This document shows, in pieces, positions 8,645 through 16,941 of a DNA stretch of 64,000 bases. The translations under genes and the position numbers were made by a program. A model generated the notes under the pieces. That model saw nothing but the letters and a program-made list of their open reading frames with translations, had not been told where the DNA came from and ran no database searches. The DNA comes from Vibrio hangzhouensis (GTDB lineage Bacteria > Pseudomonadota > Gammaproteobacteria > Enterobacterales > Vibrionaceae): the NCBI RefSeq assembly GCF_900107935.1, contig NZ_FNVG01000011.1, positions 103,547 through 167,546 of the forward strand, in the 5' to 3' direction. Within the stretch, counting starts at the first letter, position 1; each line of letters opens with the position of its first letter.

Positions 8645-11428
8645 GTGCATATAAGTCCTAATGATAATCGCTCATATCGTTACCTCACTCTCAACAACGA
8701 GCTAAGAGTACTGCTTATTCAAGATCCCAAAGCCCAGAAATCAGCAGCAGCACTTGCTGTTAACGTCGGCCATTTCGATGATCCTTCCGATCGGGAAGGA
8801 TTAGCTCATTATCTTGAGCATATGCTGTTTCTTGGTACGAAAAAATACCCCAAAGTGGGCGAATTTCAAGCGTTTATTAGTCAGCATGGTGGGTCCAACA
8901 ACGCGTGGACTGGCACCGAACACACCTGCTATTTCTTTGATATCTATCCAAATTCCTACGAAAAGGCTTTAGACCGCTTTAGTCAATTTTTCTCCGCGCC
9001 TCTCTTTAATGAAGAAGCTCTGGATAAAGAGCGTCAAGCGGTGGACTCAGAGTACAAACTGAAACTCTACGAAGACGGCAGACGCTTGTACCAGGTACAA
9101 AAAGAAACCATCAATCAGAAGCATCCATTTTCCAAATTCTCGGTTGGTAATGTCGACACTTTAAGTGATCGTGACGGAAACACTATTCGTGATGAAATCA
9201 TGCGCTTTCACAACGAACAATACTCAGCCGATTTAATGACACTGGCTCTGATTAGCCCAGACTCTCTGGATGAACTTGAACTTTGGGCAACAACGAAATT
9301 CTCTGACATTGTCAACAACCAGCGTCAGAGCAAACGGGTTGAAACGCCTTTTGTCACCGAAGAACATACTCAGGTCTTGGTGAAGGTAGAACCTATCAAA
9401 GAGATCCGTAAACTGATCTTATCCTTCCCTTTCCCCGGTACGCATCAACATTACCATCAAAAACCCCTGTCTTTTTTTGCCAACTTGTTGGGCCACGAAG
9501 GCAAAGGTAGCTTAATGCTCTACCTGAAAAAGAAAGGCTGGATAACCTCTCTGTCCGCTGGAGGTGGAGCATCTGGTAGTAACTTTCGGGAGTTCACTGT
9601 CAGCATGACCCTGACACCTGCAGGGCTCGATTACGTTGATGAAATTATCCAATCGCTGTTCCGATTTATCACTCTAATAAAACAGCAAGGAATGAACGAA
9701 TGGCGCTACACAGAAAAGCGCGCCGTTACCGAGTCAGCCTTTCAGTTTCAGGAACCGGCCAGACCCTTAGATCTGGTTAGCCATCTGGTAATGAACATGC
9801 AGCACTATGACGCCGAAGACGTTATTTATGGCGACTATAAGATGTCAGGTTACGATGAGGACCTACTAAACCAGTACGGTGCATACCTCACGACCGATAA
9901 TCTCAAAGCGACTCTGGTAGCCAAAGAGCAACACTACGATAAGCAGGCTAAATGGTACTTTACCCCCTACTCAGTACAACGCTTTACTGATGCTCAACTG
10001 ACCTTCTTTAACGATTGTCCTGATTTTGATGCTCTGCCATTTGCGTTACCAGAGCGTAATCCGTTCATCAACTACGATTTGGCCACCTACCCAATTGAGA
10101 CAAAGGATGACCACCCTCAACTCATTGAAGACCTTGATGGTTTTAGATTGTGGCATCTTCAGGACAACCAGTTCAAGGTACCGAAAGGGGTCGTGTTTAT
10201 TGCAATCGATAGTCCACATTCGGTGAACTCACCTAAAAACATCGTCAAGACAAGACTGTGTGTTGAGATGTTCCTGGATTCACTGTCGGAAGAGACCTAT
10301 CAGGCCGAGGTCGCAGGGCTAGGTTACGATATGTATGCCCATCAGGGGGGAGTGACACTTTCCATTACCGGGTTCAGTAAAAAGCAACCTGAGCTACTCG
10401 CTATGATACTCAAGCGATTTGCCTCGCGGGAATTCAACCCTGAGCGTTTTGCTAGCATCAAAGCGCAATTGCTTCGCAACTGGCGAAATGCGGCTAAAGA
10501 TCGCCCCATTTCCCAGCTTTTCAACGCAATGACCGGTATTTTGCAACCCAACAACCCACCTCATCCAGCACTCATTGAAGCACTAGAGCAAACCGAAGTG
10601 GACGAACTTCCCGCGTTTGTACAGTCCATCCTCTCTGAACTGCATATCGAGATGTTTGTTTATGGCGACTGGCACAGACAAGGCGCACATGACATCGCAA
10701 ACACCCTGAAGGACGCGCTGCGAATCAACAACCAAAGGTATGAAGAAAGTTTACGCCCTCTAGTGATGCTAGGTAAGAATGGCAGCTTCCAGAAAGAGGT
10801 ATATTGTGACCAGGATGATTCTGCCATTGTTGTTTATTACCAATGCGAGGACATTGAGCCGAGACACATCGCGCTGTACTCACTGGCAAACCATCTGATG
10901 TCGGCAACCTTCTTCCATGAAATCCGGACTAAACAGCAGCTGGGCTATATGGTGGGGACAGGCAATATGCCACTAAACCGTCACCCGGGGCTTGTACTCT
11001 ATGTACAATCTCCTAATGCGGCACCGAGTGACCTGATTCGCTCAATCGATGAGTTTTTAAATGCATTTTACATGGTGCTATTAGAACTGGATGATTATCA
11101 GTGGCACAGCAGCAAAAAAGGGCTTTGGAACCAGATATCCACACCGGATACCAATCTCAGAGGACGCGCCCAAAGACTCTGGGTCGCGATTGGCAATAAA
11201 GACACCTCGTTCAGTCAGAGAGAGAAAGTGCTGACTGAACTCAAATCGCTCACCCGGGCGGACATGACGCGATTTGTCGTTAATGAGTTGAAGCCGCGCA
11301 CGGCTAACCGTCTGATTCTCCATAGTCAGGGCAAAGCACATACCAATGCTCCGAGGCTGGATCTCGGCTTTGAGATAGGCTCTATTGAGGAATTCCAGTT
11401 GCGGCCTAAGGACACTGACTTAGGATAA
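8645..11428 (+). CDS. insulinase (M16) family zinc metalloprotease, 927 aa
   Basis: Large pitrilysin/insulysin-type protease made of two M16 halves. The inverted zinc motif HxxEH (HYLEHMLFLGT) lies near residue 58 of this start, and the distal glutamate is in ERQAVDSEYKLKLYED about 75 residues later. The C-terminal half keeps the substrate-contact stretch RTKQQLGYMVGTG but no second zinc site, as expected. I see no convincing signal peptide, unlike the periplasmic enterobacterial PtrA, so it may be cytosolic. The start is a GTG at 8645 with GGAGA six bases upstream; the ATG at 8573 would add 24 residues without a good ribosome-binding site. It probably degrades peptides; its substrates are unknown. 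Confidence 0.9.
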   Translation: MHISPNDNRSYRYLTLNNELRVLLIQDPKAQKSAAALAVNVGHFDDPSDREGLAHYLEHMLFLGTKKYPKVGEFQAFISQHGGSNNAWTGTEHTCYFFDIYPNSYEKALDRFSQFFSAPLFNEEALDKERQAVDSEYKLKLYEDGRRLYQVQKETINQKHPFSKFSVGNVDTLSDRDGNTIRDEIMRFHNEQYSADLMTLALISPDSLDELELWATTKFSDIVNNQRQSKRVETPFVTEEHTQVLVKVEPIKEIRKLILSFPFPGTHQHYHQKPLSFFANLLGHEGKGSLMLYLKKKGWITSLSAGGGASGSNFREFTVSMTLTPAGLDYVDEIIQSLFRFITLIKQQGMNEWRYTEKRAVTESAFQFQEPARPLDLVSHLVMNMQHYDAEDVIYGDYKMSGYDEDLLNQYGAYLTTDNLKATLVAKEQHYDKQAKWYFTPYSVQRFTDAQLTFFNDCPDFDALPFALPERNPFINYDLATYPIETKDDHPQLIEDLDGFRLWHLQDNQFKVPKGVVFIAIDSPHSVNSPKNIVKTRLCVEMFLDSLSEETYQAEVAGLGYDMYAHQGGVTLSITGFSKKQPELLAMILKRFASREFNPERFASIKAQLLRNWRNAAKDRPISQLFNAMTGILQPNNPPHPALIEALEQTEVDELPAFVQSILSELHIEMFVYGDWHRQGAHDIANTLKDALRINNQRYEESLRPLVMLGKNGSFQKEVYCDQDDSAIVVYYQCEDIEPRHIALYSLANHLMSATFFHEIRTKQQLGYMVGTGNMPLNRHPGLVLYVQSPNAAPSDLIRSIDEFLNAFYMVLLELDDYQWHSSKKGLWNQISTPDTNLRGRAQRLWVAIGNKDTSFSQREKVLTELKSLTRADMTRFVVNELKPRTANRLILHSQGKAHTNAPRLDLGFEIGSIEEFQLRPKDTDLG

Positions 11429-11456
11429 CCACGTTCCTTCACAACACTCAAAACAA

Positions 11457-11480
11457 AACGCCCCTCATTTGAGGGGCGTT
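11457..11480. terminator. terminator shared by the convergent M16 protease and fadJ
   Basis: A 10-bp stem (AACGCCCCTC/GAGGGGCGTT) has a 4-nt loop. The minus-strand side is followed by TTGTTTTG, the better T-rich tract, so it mainly serves fadIJ. On the plus strand ATTTCG follows. Confidence 0.85.
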
Positions 11481-11502
11481 ATTTCGATATCAACAGCCGT
11501 TA

Positions 11503-13617
11503 TCAATAAAAGGTTGCGTCCATCCCGGCTCGAGTGAGCAGACCATCACAAGGCGCAAATCGGTCACCGTATTTCTCCGCGTGTTGGTTCATCAGTTCAA
11601 CCACATTCTTGATCCCCAGCGTATCCATATAACGGAACGGGCCGCCCAGGAATGGAGGGAAACCTATTCCGAAGATCGCACCAATGTCGCCATCACGAGG
11701 GCTGCGGATGATCCCTTCATCAAGACAACGCACGGCCTCATTGAGCATAGGTAACACACTGCGCATGGCGATATCTTTCTCTGCCATCTTCGCTTCCGGT
11801 TTTAGTCCCAACACTTTGTATACCGAGCTGTCAACGGACTTTTTCTTGCCCTTATAGGTGTAGAAACCTTTGCCGGACTTCCTACCTTTACGTCCATCAT
11901 TAAGTAACTTGTCAAACACATCAGGTCCCTGGAAGCGCTCACCTAATTCTGCCACCAGAATAGGCATGATCTTCGCACCGATATCTACACCCACTTCATC
12001 AAGCAGCGTGATCGGTCCAACAGGGAAGCCAAAGTCCAACAAAGCCTTATCCAGTGCTTCAATGGGTTCATTGGCCAGCAGTATGTTCGCCGCTTCATTC
12101 ATGTAAGGTGCCAGAATACGGTTTACATAGAATCCCGCCTGATCCTTAACAACAATCGGGGTTTTGCCTTGTTTTCTTGCAAACTTCACCATAGTCGCAA
12201 TGGTTTCATCTGAAGTACCTTCATGCGGAATGACTTCCACCAACGGCATCTTATCAGCAGGGCTAAAATAGTGCAGACCCACAACATTTTCCGGGCGCTG
12301 TGCCTGCGCCGCTATTTGCGCAATAGGTATAGACGAAGTATTGGTTGCAAAAATAGTCTCTGGTTTGGCGTTCGATTCCACATCACTGACCATTTGTTGC
12401 TTCAAGGCCAGATCTTCGAACACGGCTTCAACGACCACATCGGCTTTACTAAATCCGGTAAAGTCGGTTCCGCCGGCCATTTGCAGCATCTGCGCCTGCA
12501 GGTCTGCTTTCGAAATAATGCGGCGTTTACGCTTCTTCTCTAGCAGCTTAAAGTTGTAATTCAGCGCGTTAACAATACCTTCGTTCGCGACATCTTTAAT
12601 TCGCACTGGTACCTTAGCTTTGCACACGGTCACATGGGTAATACCTGCTCCCATCAGGCCGCCACCCAGCACGATGGCATTATCAACCACTTTAGGCTGA
12701 GCATCACTACCAAACTCTTTTTTCATCTCCGTAGTGGCAAAGAAAATTGAGCGCAATGCTTTCGATTCAGCGGTCATGACCAACTCACCAAAGCGTTTCG
12801 CTTCATGCTCAAGACCCTTTTTAATGCCTTTTTCTAAACCAAAGCGAATCACATCAAGGATGGCGTCAGCAGCTGGATAGTTGCCACGAGTTTTCTCATG
12901 GGTCTTTTTCGCAGCCTGATCAAAGATAACTTTGCGTCCAAGTCCTGTCCCCGACATCAACAGCTCTTTTTTGGTCAGCTTTTTCGCTTTACGCTTTTTG
13001 CCCTTCTCCAAAAAATCCCTGGCAACATCCAATAATATGGTTTGAGGCACACTGGCATCGACCACGCCCAGCTTTTTCGCTTTCTTGGCGCGCAGTTGCT
13101 TACCTGTCAAAATCAGATCCAGAGAAGGCAACAGACCGATCAGGCGTGGCAGTCGTTGCGTCCCCCCTGAGCCAGGTAACAGACCCAACTGAACTTCGGG
13201 CAAACCTAATTTGGTGATATCAGCATCACTGCAAACGCGATAATCACAAGCCAGTGCCAACTCCAGTCCGCCACCCAGACAAGGGCCATGAATTGCCGAC
13301 ACGACAGGGAAAGGAAGATCAGACAGCTGTTGGAACATCTCCTGACCTTTGCTTGCCAGTGCCTGAGCTTCGTCTGCAGACGTGCACGCATCCAACATAC
13401 GCACATCGGCACCTGCGATAAAGTTGTCCGGCTTCAGAGAGTGAACAATTAACCCTTTGATCCCTGACTTTTTCTGCTCCAACTCTTCAAATACCTGCGA
13501 CATTTCATCGGCAAAAGCAGCTTGCAACGTATTCATCTTTTCGCCCGGGACATCGATACCCAGCCAGGCAATGTTCTGCTCATCAATCTTCAGATGAAAG
13601 GCTTTTTGTTCGCTCAT
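11503..13617 (-). CDS. fadJ: fatty acid oxidation complex alpha subunit FadJ, 704 aa
   Basis: Multifunctional beta-oxidation enzyme: enoyl-CoA hydratase/isomerase in the N-terminal third, 3-hydroxyacyl-CoA dehydrogenase in the C-terminal part. Seen are the crotonase signatures IAGADVRML and [17 protein letters not shown] (about residues 60-120), [23 protein letters not shown] residues near 145, the NAD-binding GGGLMGAGI near 315, and [13 protein letters not shown] of the dehydrogenase domain. The start at 13617 ([14 protein letters not shown]) is translationally coupled to fadI: the fadI TAA and this ATG share one base. Pairing with fadI rather than fadA, and about 700 aa, mark the FadJ/FadI set. 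Confidence 0.95.
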   Translation of the reverse strand: MSEQKAFHLKIDEQNIAWLGIDVPGEKMNTLQAAFADEMSQVFEELEQKKSGIKGLIVHSLKPDNFIAGADVRMLDACTSADEAQALASKGQEMFQQLSDLPFPVVSAIHGPCLGGGLELALACDYRVCSDADITKLGLPEVQLGLLPGSGGTQRLPRLIGLLPSLDLILTGKQLRAKKAKKLGVVDASVPQTILLDVARDFLEKGKKRKAKKLTKKELLMSGTGLGRKVIFDQAAKKTHEKTRGNYPAADAILDVIRFGLEKGIKKGLEHEAKRFGELVMTAESKALRSIFFATTEMKKEFGSDAQPKVVDNAIVLGGGLMGAGITHVTVCKAKVPVRIKDVANEGIVNALNYNFKLLEKKRKRRIISKADLQAQMLQMAGGTDFTGFSKADVVVEAVFEDLALKQQMVSDVESNAKPETIFATNTSSIPIAQIAAQAQRPENVVGLHYFSPADKMPLVEVIPHEGTSDETIATMVKFARKQGKTPIVVKDQAGFYVNRILAPYMNEAANILLANEPIEALDKALLDFGFPVGPITLLDEVGVDIGAKIMPILVAELGERFQGPDVFDKLLNDGRKGRKSGKGFYTYKGKKKSVDSSVYKVLGLKPEAKMAEKDIAMRSVLPMLNEAVRCLDEGIIRSPRDGDIGAIFGIGFPPFLGGPFRYMDTLGIKNVVELMNQHAEKYGDRFAPCDGLLTRAGMDATFY

Positions 13618-14939
13618 TATTCTACCTCCAGAACCATTGCTGCACCCAGACCACCTGCCGCACATGCTGTATTCAGTGCCAGACCACCACCTCTGCGCTT
13701 CAACTCATTCAGTGTCTGAGTGATCATTCTTGCCCCGGTTGCTGCGAACGGGTGACCATACGCGAGCGAACCGCCAAGCACATTAAACTTATCCATATCA
13801 ATCTCACCAATTGCACTGGCGCGACCCAGTTTTTCTTTGGCAAACTTATCGCTGGCAAACATCTTAACGTTTGATAACGCCTGGGCGGCGAAAGCTTCGT
13901 GCATATCAATGAGAGTGAGATCTGACAGTGAAATGCCTGCTCGGTCCAATGCCATCGGAGTGGCATAAGATGGCCCCATCAGCATGTCTTCCCGAACACC
14001 GATTGCCGAGAAGGCGTAAGAACGGATATAACCCTTGATTTCCAATCCCAGCTCTTTCGCTCGACCTTCACGCATTAACATGATGGCAGCAGCACCATCG
14101 GTGAGCGGTGTACTGTTTGCCGCTGTGACCGAACCATACTGACGATCAAATGCTGGTCTTAACTTGCTGTAACTGGCCAGCTCCGAGTCGTGACGGATAT
14201 TATTATCCTGGTCAAGGCTGTTCTTATAAGGTTCTGGAAAGGCCGTCATTACTTCATCTCGAACCTTACCCTCTTTCCATGCTTGTGAGGCTAAAGTATG
14301 TGAGCGATGAGCTAGTTCATCCTGTTCAAGTCGGCTTATCCCGTGAGATTTCGCCATTTGTTCAGCGGTCTGCCCCATTGACAGGCCTGTCGAATATTCC
14401 GCAACTGCTGGCGGTACCGGCATCAGATCTTTCAATGACAGCTTCTTCAGAATACTGAGTTTTTGCCCCAAAGTTTTTGTTTTACTTAACGCAAGTAGAT
14501 TGGCAGCCAGTTTCTTCGATACCCCAATAGGCAACACTGATGATGAATCCGCTCCACCTGCAATTCCGACCTCAATGGTGCCCGCCATAATGCTTTCACA
14601 AACATTGGCAGCCGCCTGAAAACTGGTTGCACAAGCGCGTGTCACACTATAAGCATCGGTATGAATATTCATACCTGTACCAAGGACAATCTCTCGGGCG
14701 ATATTGGGGGCTTCTGGCATCTGAACCACTTGGCCAAACACGACCTGGTCGATCAGCTTAGGATCGATGTCAGTGCGTGCCATCATCTCGGCAACGACCA
14801 TTTTACCGAGGTCTACTGCTGGTACCTGACTAAACTCTGTACTCTGGCGTGCAAAGGGTGTGCGCAATCCGGCAACCACTGCGATTCGCTCGCCGTTACG
14901 GGTGGTGAGATCGATTTTCCCCACTTCCTTACTGCTCAT
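13617..14939 (-). CDS. fadI: 3-ketoacyl-CoA thiolase FadI, 440 aa
   Basis: Thiolase that cleaves 3-ketoacyl-CoA to acetyl-CoA plus a shortened acyl-CoA. The nucleophilic cysteine sits in [10 protein letters not shown] near residue 105; the catalytic histidine is in [16 protein letters not shown] near 390; the second cysteine is in [10 protein letters not shown] near 425. The length is that of FadI, longer than FadA (about 390 aa). It is the first gene of the fadIJ operon, with AAGGAG before the ATG. A -10-like TACAAT (plus 14972-14977) is immediately followed by a FadR-type operator (14954-14970), so repression in the absence of long-chain acyl-CoA is expected. Confidence 0.96.
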   Translation of the reverse strand: MSSKEVGKIDLTTRNGERIAVVAGLRTPFARQSTEFSQVPAVDLGKMVVAEMMARTDIDPKLIDQVVFGQVVQMPEAPNIAREIVLGTGMNIHTDAYSVTRACATSFQAAANVCESIMAGTIEVGIAGGADSSSVLPIGVSKKLAANLLALSKTKTLGQKLSILKKLSLKDLMPVPPAVAEYSTGLSMGQTAEQMAKSHGISRLEQDELAHRSHTLASQAWKEGKVRDEVMTAFPEPYKNSLDQDNNIRHDSELASYSKLRPAFDRQYGSVTAANSTPLTDGAAAIMLMREGRAKELGLEIKGYIRSYAFSAIGVREDMLMGPSYATPMALDRAGISLSDLTLIDMHEAFAAQALSNVKMFASDKFAKEKLGRASAIGEIDMDKFNVLGGSLAYGHPFAATGARMITQTLNELKRRGGGLALNTACAAGGLGAAMVLEVE

Positions 14940-14953
14940 AGTTTCTCCTTTTT

Positions 14954-14970
14954 AAGAGGTCTGACCACAT
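14954..14970. promoter_or_regulatory. FadR operator at the fadIJ promoter
   Basis: On the minus strand the site reads ATGTGGTCAGACCTCTT and matches the core of the FadR consensus (AACTGGTCNGACCAGTT), including the full TGGTCnGACC. It lies directly downstream of a likely -10 hexamer and about 15 bp upstream of the fadI start, covering the expected transcription start, the usual position for repression. Confidence 0.8.
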
Positions 14971-15128
14971 TATTGTAACGAAGATGTTAAGGATTTAAAA
15001 CAACCGTTTGACAAATCTCACCAAAATTATTGAATAACGTGATAGGGTCGACCAAAATGGAATATGAGAAATGAGCCAGTTCGTTGACAATAGAACGCGG
15101 TAAAACAACAAGATAGGTTTTTTCAGGC

Positions 15129-15292
15129 AAAAAAAAACCACACAGTAAATTGTGTGGTTGGAATCTATAAAGCAATTAACTTGCGCCAATTGAAAATAAT
15201 CAGTTTCCTGATTAGGAGAAAGTAAAGTCAGCCTTCAAAAGGAAGTGTCATCTTGCTCAACATGTTAGTCTCGAGAGACCAACGAGATGACA
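15129..15292 (-). ncRNA. candidate small regulatory RNA, about 160 nt, upstream of fadI
   Basis: Read on the minus strand, this stretch has the shape of an Hfq-type small RNA. (1) A long 5' hairpin: TGTCATCT pairs with AGATGACA (plus 15285-15292 with 15246-15253) and encloses a second stem GTTGGTCTC/GAGACTAAC. (2) Unpaired pyrimidine-rich segments follow, such as ACTTCCTTTT and ACTTTCTCCT, that could pair with ribosome-binding sites. (3) A 7-bp hairpin with a GAAA tetraloop (15197-15214). (4) A 9-bp terminator AACCACACA/TGTGTGGTT (15136-15159) ending in a run of T. No coding frame with a ribosome-binding site runs through it. The alternative is an attenuated leader of fadIJ, but fadI has its own promoter-like elements beyond the terminator. 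Not matched to any named RNA. Confidence 0.6.
15136..15159 (-). terminator. intrinsic terminator ending the candidate small RNA
   Basis: Perfect 9-bp stem with a 6-nt loop (ATTTAC on the minus strand), followed on that strand by an uninterrupted T-run over plus 15129-15137. No annotated coding gene ends just upstream of it, which is why a non-coding transcript is inferred. Confidence 0.85.
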
Positions 15293-15298
15293 AGGCTT

Positions 15299-15339
15299 AA
15301 TATAACTTCTCCTCAGGTCATAATTTTGAACTAGATCAA
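15299..15339 (-). promoter_or_regulatory. putative FNR/CRP-type class II promoter of the small RNA
   Basis: TTGATCTAGTTCAA on the minus strand (plus 15326-15339) matches 9 of 10 defined bases of the FNR box TTGAT-N4-ATCAA. A -10-like TATATT lies at 15299-15304. If transcription starts near 15292, the box is centred at about -41, the class II activator position. The same box also lies upstream of the plus-strand sigma gene and could serve it instead. Confidence 0.45.
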
Positions 15340-15405
15340 TTTTGAGTGACTTTACTGGTTTTACTGAGCAAAAAACAAGATTCACAGAGCAAAACGGGGG
15401 CTCCT

Positions 15406-15969
15406 GTGTCACTGATTAAAAAATTTGGAAAGAAACTTTCCAATCGTCCGGTCAACTCGGATATGGACAAACAAAGAAAATACGAAGCACTGGTGCGTGC
15501 TTATCACCGAGATCTTTATCGTTACGCTTATTGGTTGTGTAAAGATAAGCCTGTCGCTGAAGATCTGGTTCAGGAAACGTGCTTGCGAGCATGGAAGTCT
15601 TTGGATAGTCTCCAGGATGAAAAAGCCGCCAAGTCATGGCTGATCACAATATTGAGGCGAGAAAACGCACGTCGTTTTGAACGTAAGCAGTTTGATCTGG
15701 TTGATATTGATGATTACGGCAACGACGCTAAAGTATCTGACGACCCGCACCACCAGCAGGAGTGGCTTCAAGCTCAAATAATGAAACTCGATGTCGAATA
15801 CCGTGAACCGCTATTTCTTCAGGTCGTAGGTGGCTTTAGTGGTGAAGAGATTGGCTCGATACTCGATTTAAATAAAAACACCGTTATGACTCGATTATTC
15901 AGAGCACGCAACCAGCTCAAAGAAATGTTGGAGTCTGAGGATAAATATAGGGGGCAACACAATGGATGA
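15406..15969 (+). CDS. ECF-type sigma-70 family RNA polymerase sigma factor, 187 aa
   Basis: Extracytoplasmic-function-type sigma factor with only regions 2 and 4. Region 2 is visible as DLYRYAYWLCKDKPVAEDLVQETCLRAWKSL (split as the -10-binding helix pair); region 4 as a helix-turn-helix with GFSGEEIGSILDLNKNTVMTRL near the end. I chose the GTG at 15406 because GGGGG lies seven to eleven bases upstream; an ATG at 15463 (MDKQRKYEAL) is a weaker alternative. Its stop overlaps the start of the DUF3379 gene by 8 bp, so the pair is translationally coupled, the usual arrangement of a sigma factor with its regulator. The signal and targets are unknown; neighbours in lipid uptake suggest an envelope or lipid role. 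Confidence 0.88.
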   Translation: MSLIKKFGKKLSNRPVNSDMDKQRKYEALVRAYHRDLYRYAYWLCKDKPVAEDLVQETCLRAWKSLDSLQDEKAAKSWLITILRRENARRFERKQFDLVDIDDYGNDAKVSDDPHHQQEWLQAQIMKLDVEYREPLFLQVVGGFSGEEIGSILDLNKNTVMTRLFRARNQLKEMLESEDKYRGQHNG

Positions 15970-16678
15970 ATTAGAATTCCGTCGTCGTATTATGTCCGAT
16001 CCAAAGGCAAAAGACCCAGAGTTACTGGATGCAGCTAAAGAGAGCGACAACAACGCAAAATATCTGGAAGATGTGTTAGCGCTCGATGCTCGAATTGAAC
16101 AAGCAATGAAAGTCGAAGTTCCTGACGACCTGGCGGATCGGATCTTATTCCATCAGCCTGATTCCAACGTTGTGAAAGTGAAATTCGGAAAGAGAGCCCT
16201 GTCTCTCGCAGCATCCATAGCTTTCGCATTCGGTCTTTTGGTCGGTCAGGTTAATTGGGGAAACGTCGTCGTCTCTCCTGCACAAGCTTCACTTTCTGAT
16301 ACCGCGATGGAACATGTAAATAATGAGATGGGCTTTATTGACCCGTTAGACGAGAATGTGTCAAAAGCGCAGATTAATGCCAAGCTTCTGCCATTCGCGT
16401 ATCAATTAGGTCAGAATTTTCCGTACCATGTTTATTATTTAAACCACTGCGGCTTTGGTGAATCCAATGCCATGCACATGGTATTTCAAGGCGAGAAAGG
16501 CAAAGTCACACTGTTTCTGACCGGACTCCCATCAGATCAAAGTAAAACATTTGATAAAGATGGCTTTTCTGGACTTGTGGAACCTCTGGGAGAAGCCAGC
16601 TTTATACTGGTTGGTGAACAGGGAGAGGACTTCCAAAAGATCGGTGAAAATATAAGAAAGATCCTTAATCCATCATAA
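15962..16678 (+). CDS. DUF3379 family protein, putative membrane anti-sigma factor, 238 aa
   Basis: An acidic cytosolic N-terminal domain of about 75 residues is followed by one hydrophobic span near residues 78-97 (ALSLAASIAFAFGLLVG) and a C-terminal domain expected in the periplasm. This topology, and coupling to an ECF sigma gene, are those of an anti-sigma factor that holds the sigma at the inner membrane until a signal arrives. No zinc-binding HxxxCxxC motif is present, so it is not a ZAS-type anti-sigma. The periplasmic part has a conserved-looking NHCGFGESNAMHMVF patch. The family name is from recognition; the anti-sigma role is inferred from context. Confidence 0.8.
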   Translation: MDELEFRRRIMSDPKAKDPELLDAAKESDNNAKYLEDVLALDARIEQAMKVEVPDDLADRILFHQPDSNVVKVKFGKRALSLAASIAFAFGLLVGQVNWGNVVVSPAQASLSDTAMEHVNNEMGFIDPLDENVSKAQINAKLLPFAYQLGQNFPYHVYYLNHCGFGESNAMHMVFQGEKGKVTLFLTGLPSDQSKTFDKDGFSGLVEPLGEASFILVGEQGEDFQKIGENIRKILNPS

Positions 16679-16689
16679 ACTAACTGCCA

Positions 16690-16723
16690 AAAGAGTCTTA
16701 TTCCAGAATAAGGCTCTTTTTTT
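16690..16723 (+). terminator. intrinsic terminator of the sigma/DUF3379 operon
   Basis: A 14-bp stem (AAAGAGTCTTATTC with GAATAAGGCTCTTT, one G-T pair) is followed by T residues to 16723, starting 11 bp after the DUF3379 stop codon. The loop is very short as drawn, so the top pairs probably open. Confidence 0.88.
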
Positions 16724-16725
16724 AA

Positions 16726-16771
16726 TAATAACGCTATTATTAGAGCTCTAACTCTAAAAATAACGTTATTA
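16726..16771. repeat. nested inverted repeats upstream of fadL1
   Basis: TAATAACG (16726-16733) and CGTTATTA (16764-16771) form an 8-bp inverted repeat. They flank a separate 12-bp perfect palindrome, TTAGAGCTCTAA, at 16740-16751. The region lies between the sigma-operon terminator and the fadL1 promoter and could bind a dimeric regulator; no known operator was recognised. Confidence 0.4.
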
Positions 16772-16825
16772 GATGCATTTCCTGCCATATAGTCGTCATT
16801 TATATACTTTTCCCGACATTTTTAT

Positions 16826-16842
16826 TACTGGTCAGATTTGTA
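16826..16842. promoter_or_regulatory. FadR-like operator at the first fadL promoter
   Basis: The site TACTGGTCAGATTTGTA matches the left half of the FadR consensus fully from position 2 to 8 and the right half only partly. It lies just upstream of a -10-like TATACT (16848-16853), overlapping the -35 and spacer, about 100 bp before the fadL1 start. Confidence 0.6.
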
Positions 16843-16941
16843 TTGATTATACTAGCGATTAGGATCAGCCCCGAAATTGAGTTTTAACTCAATTTTAACT
16901 AACGCCCAAAAGAGGCGATTACAACAAAGGATGTATACTAA

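Noticed and set aside
14987..15189. Minus-strand open frames of about 62-64 codons upstream of fadI
   Set aside because: They run through the small-RNA terminator, begin at codons without a ribosome-binding site and have no recognisable protein features.
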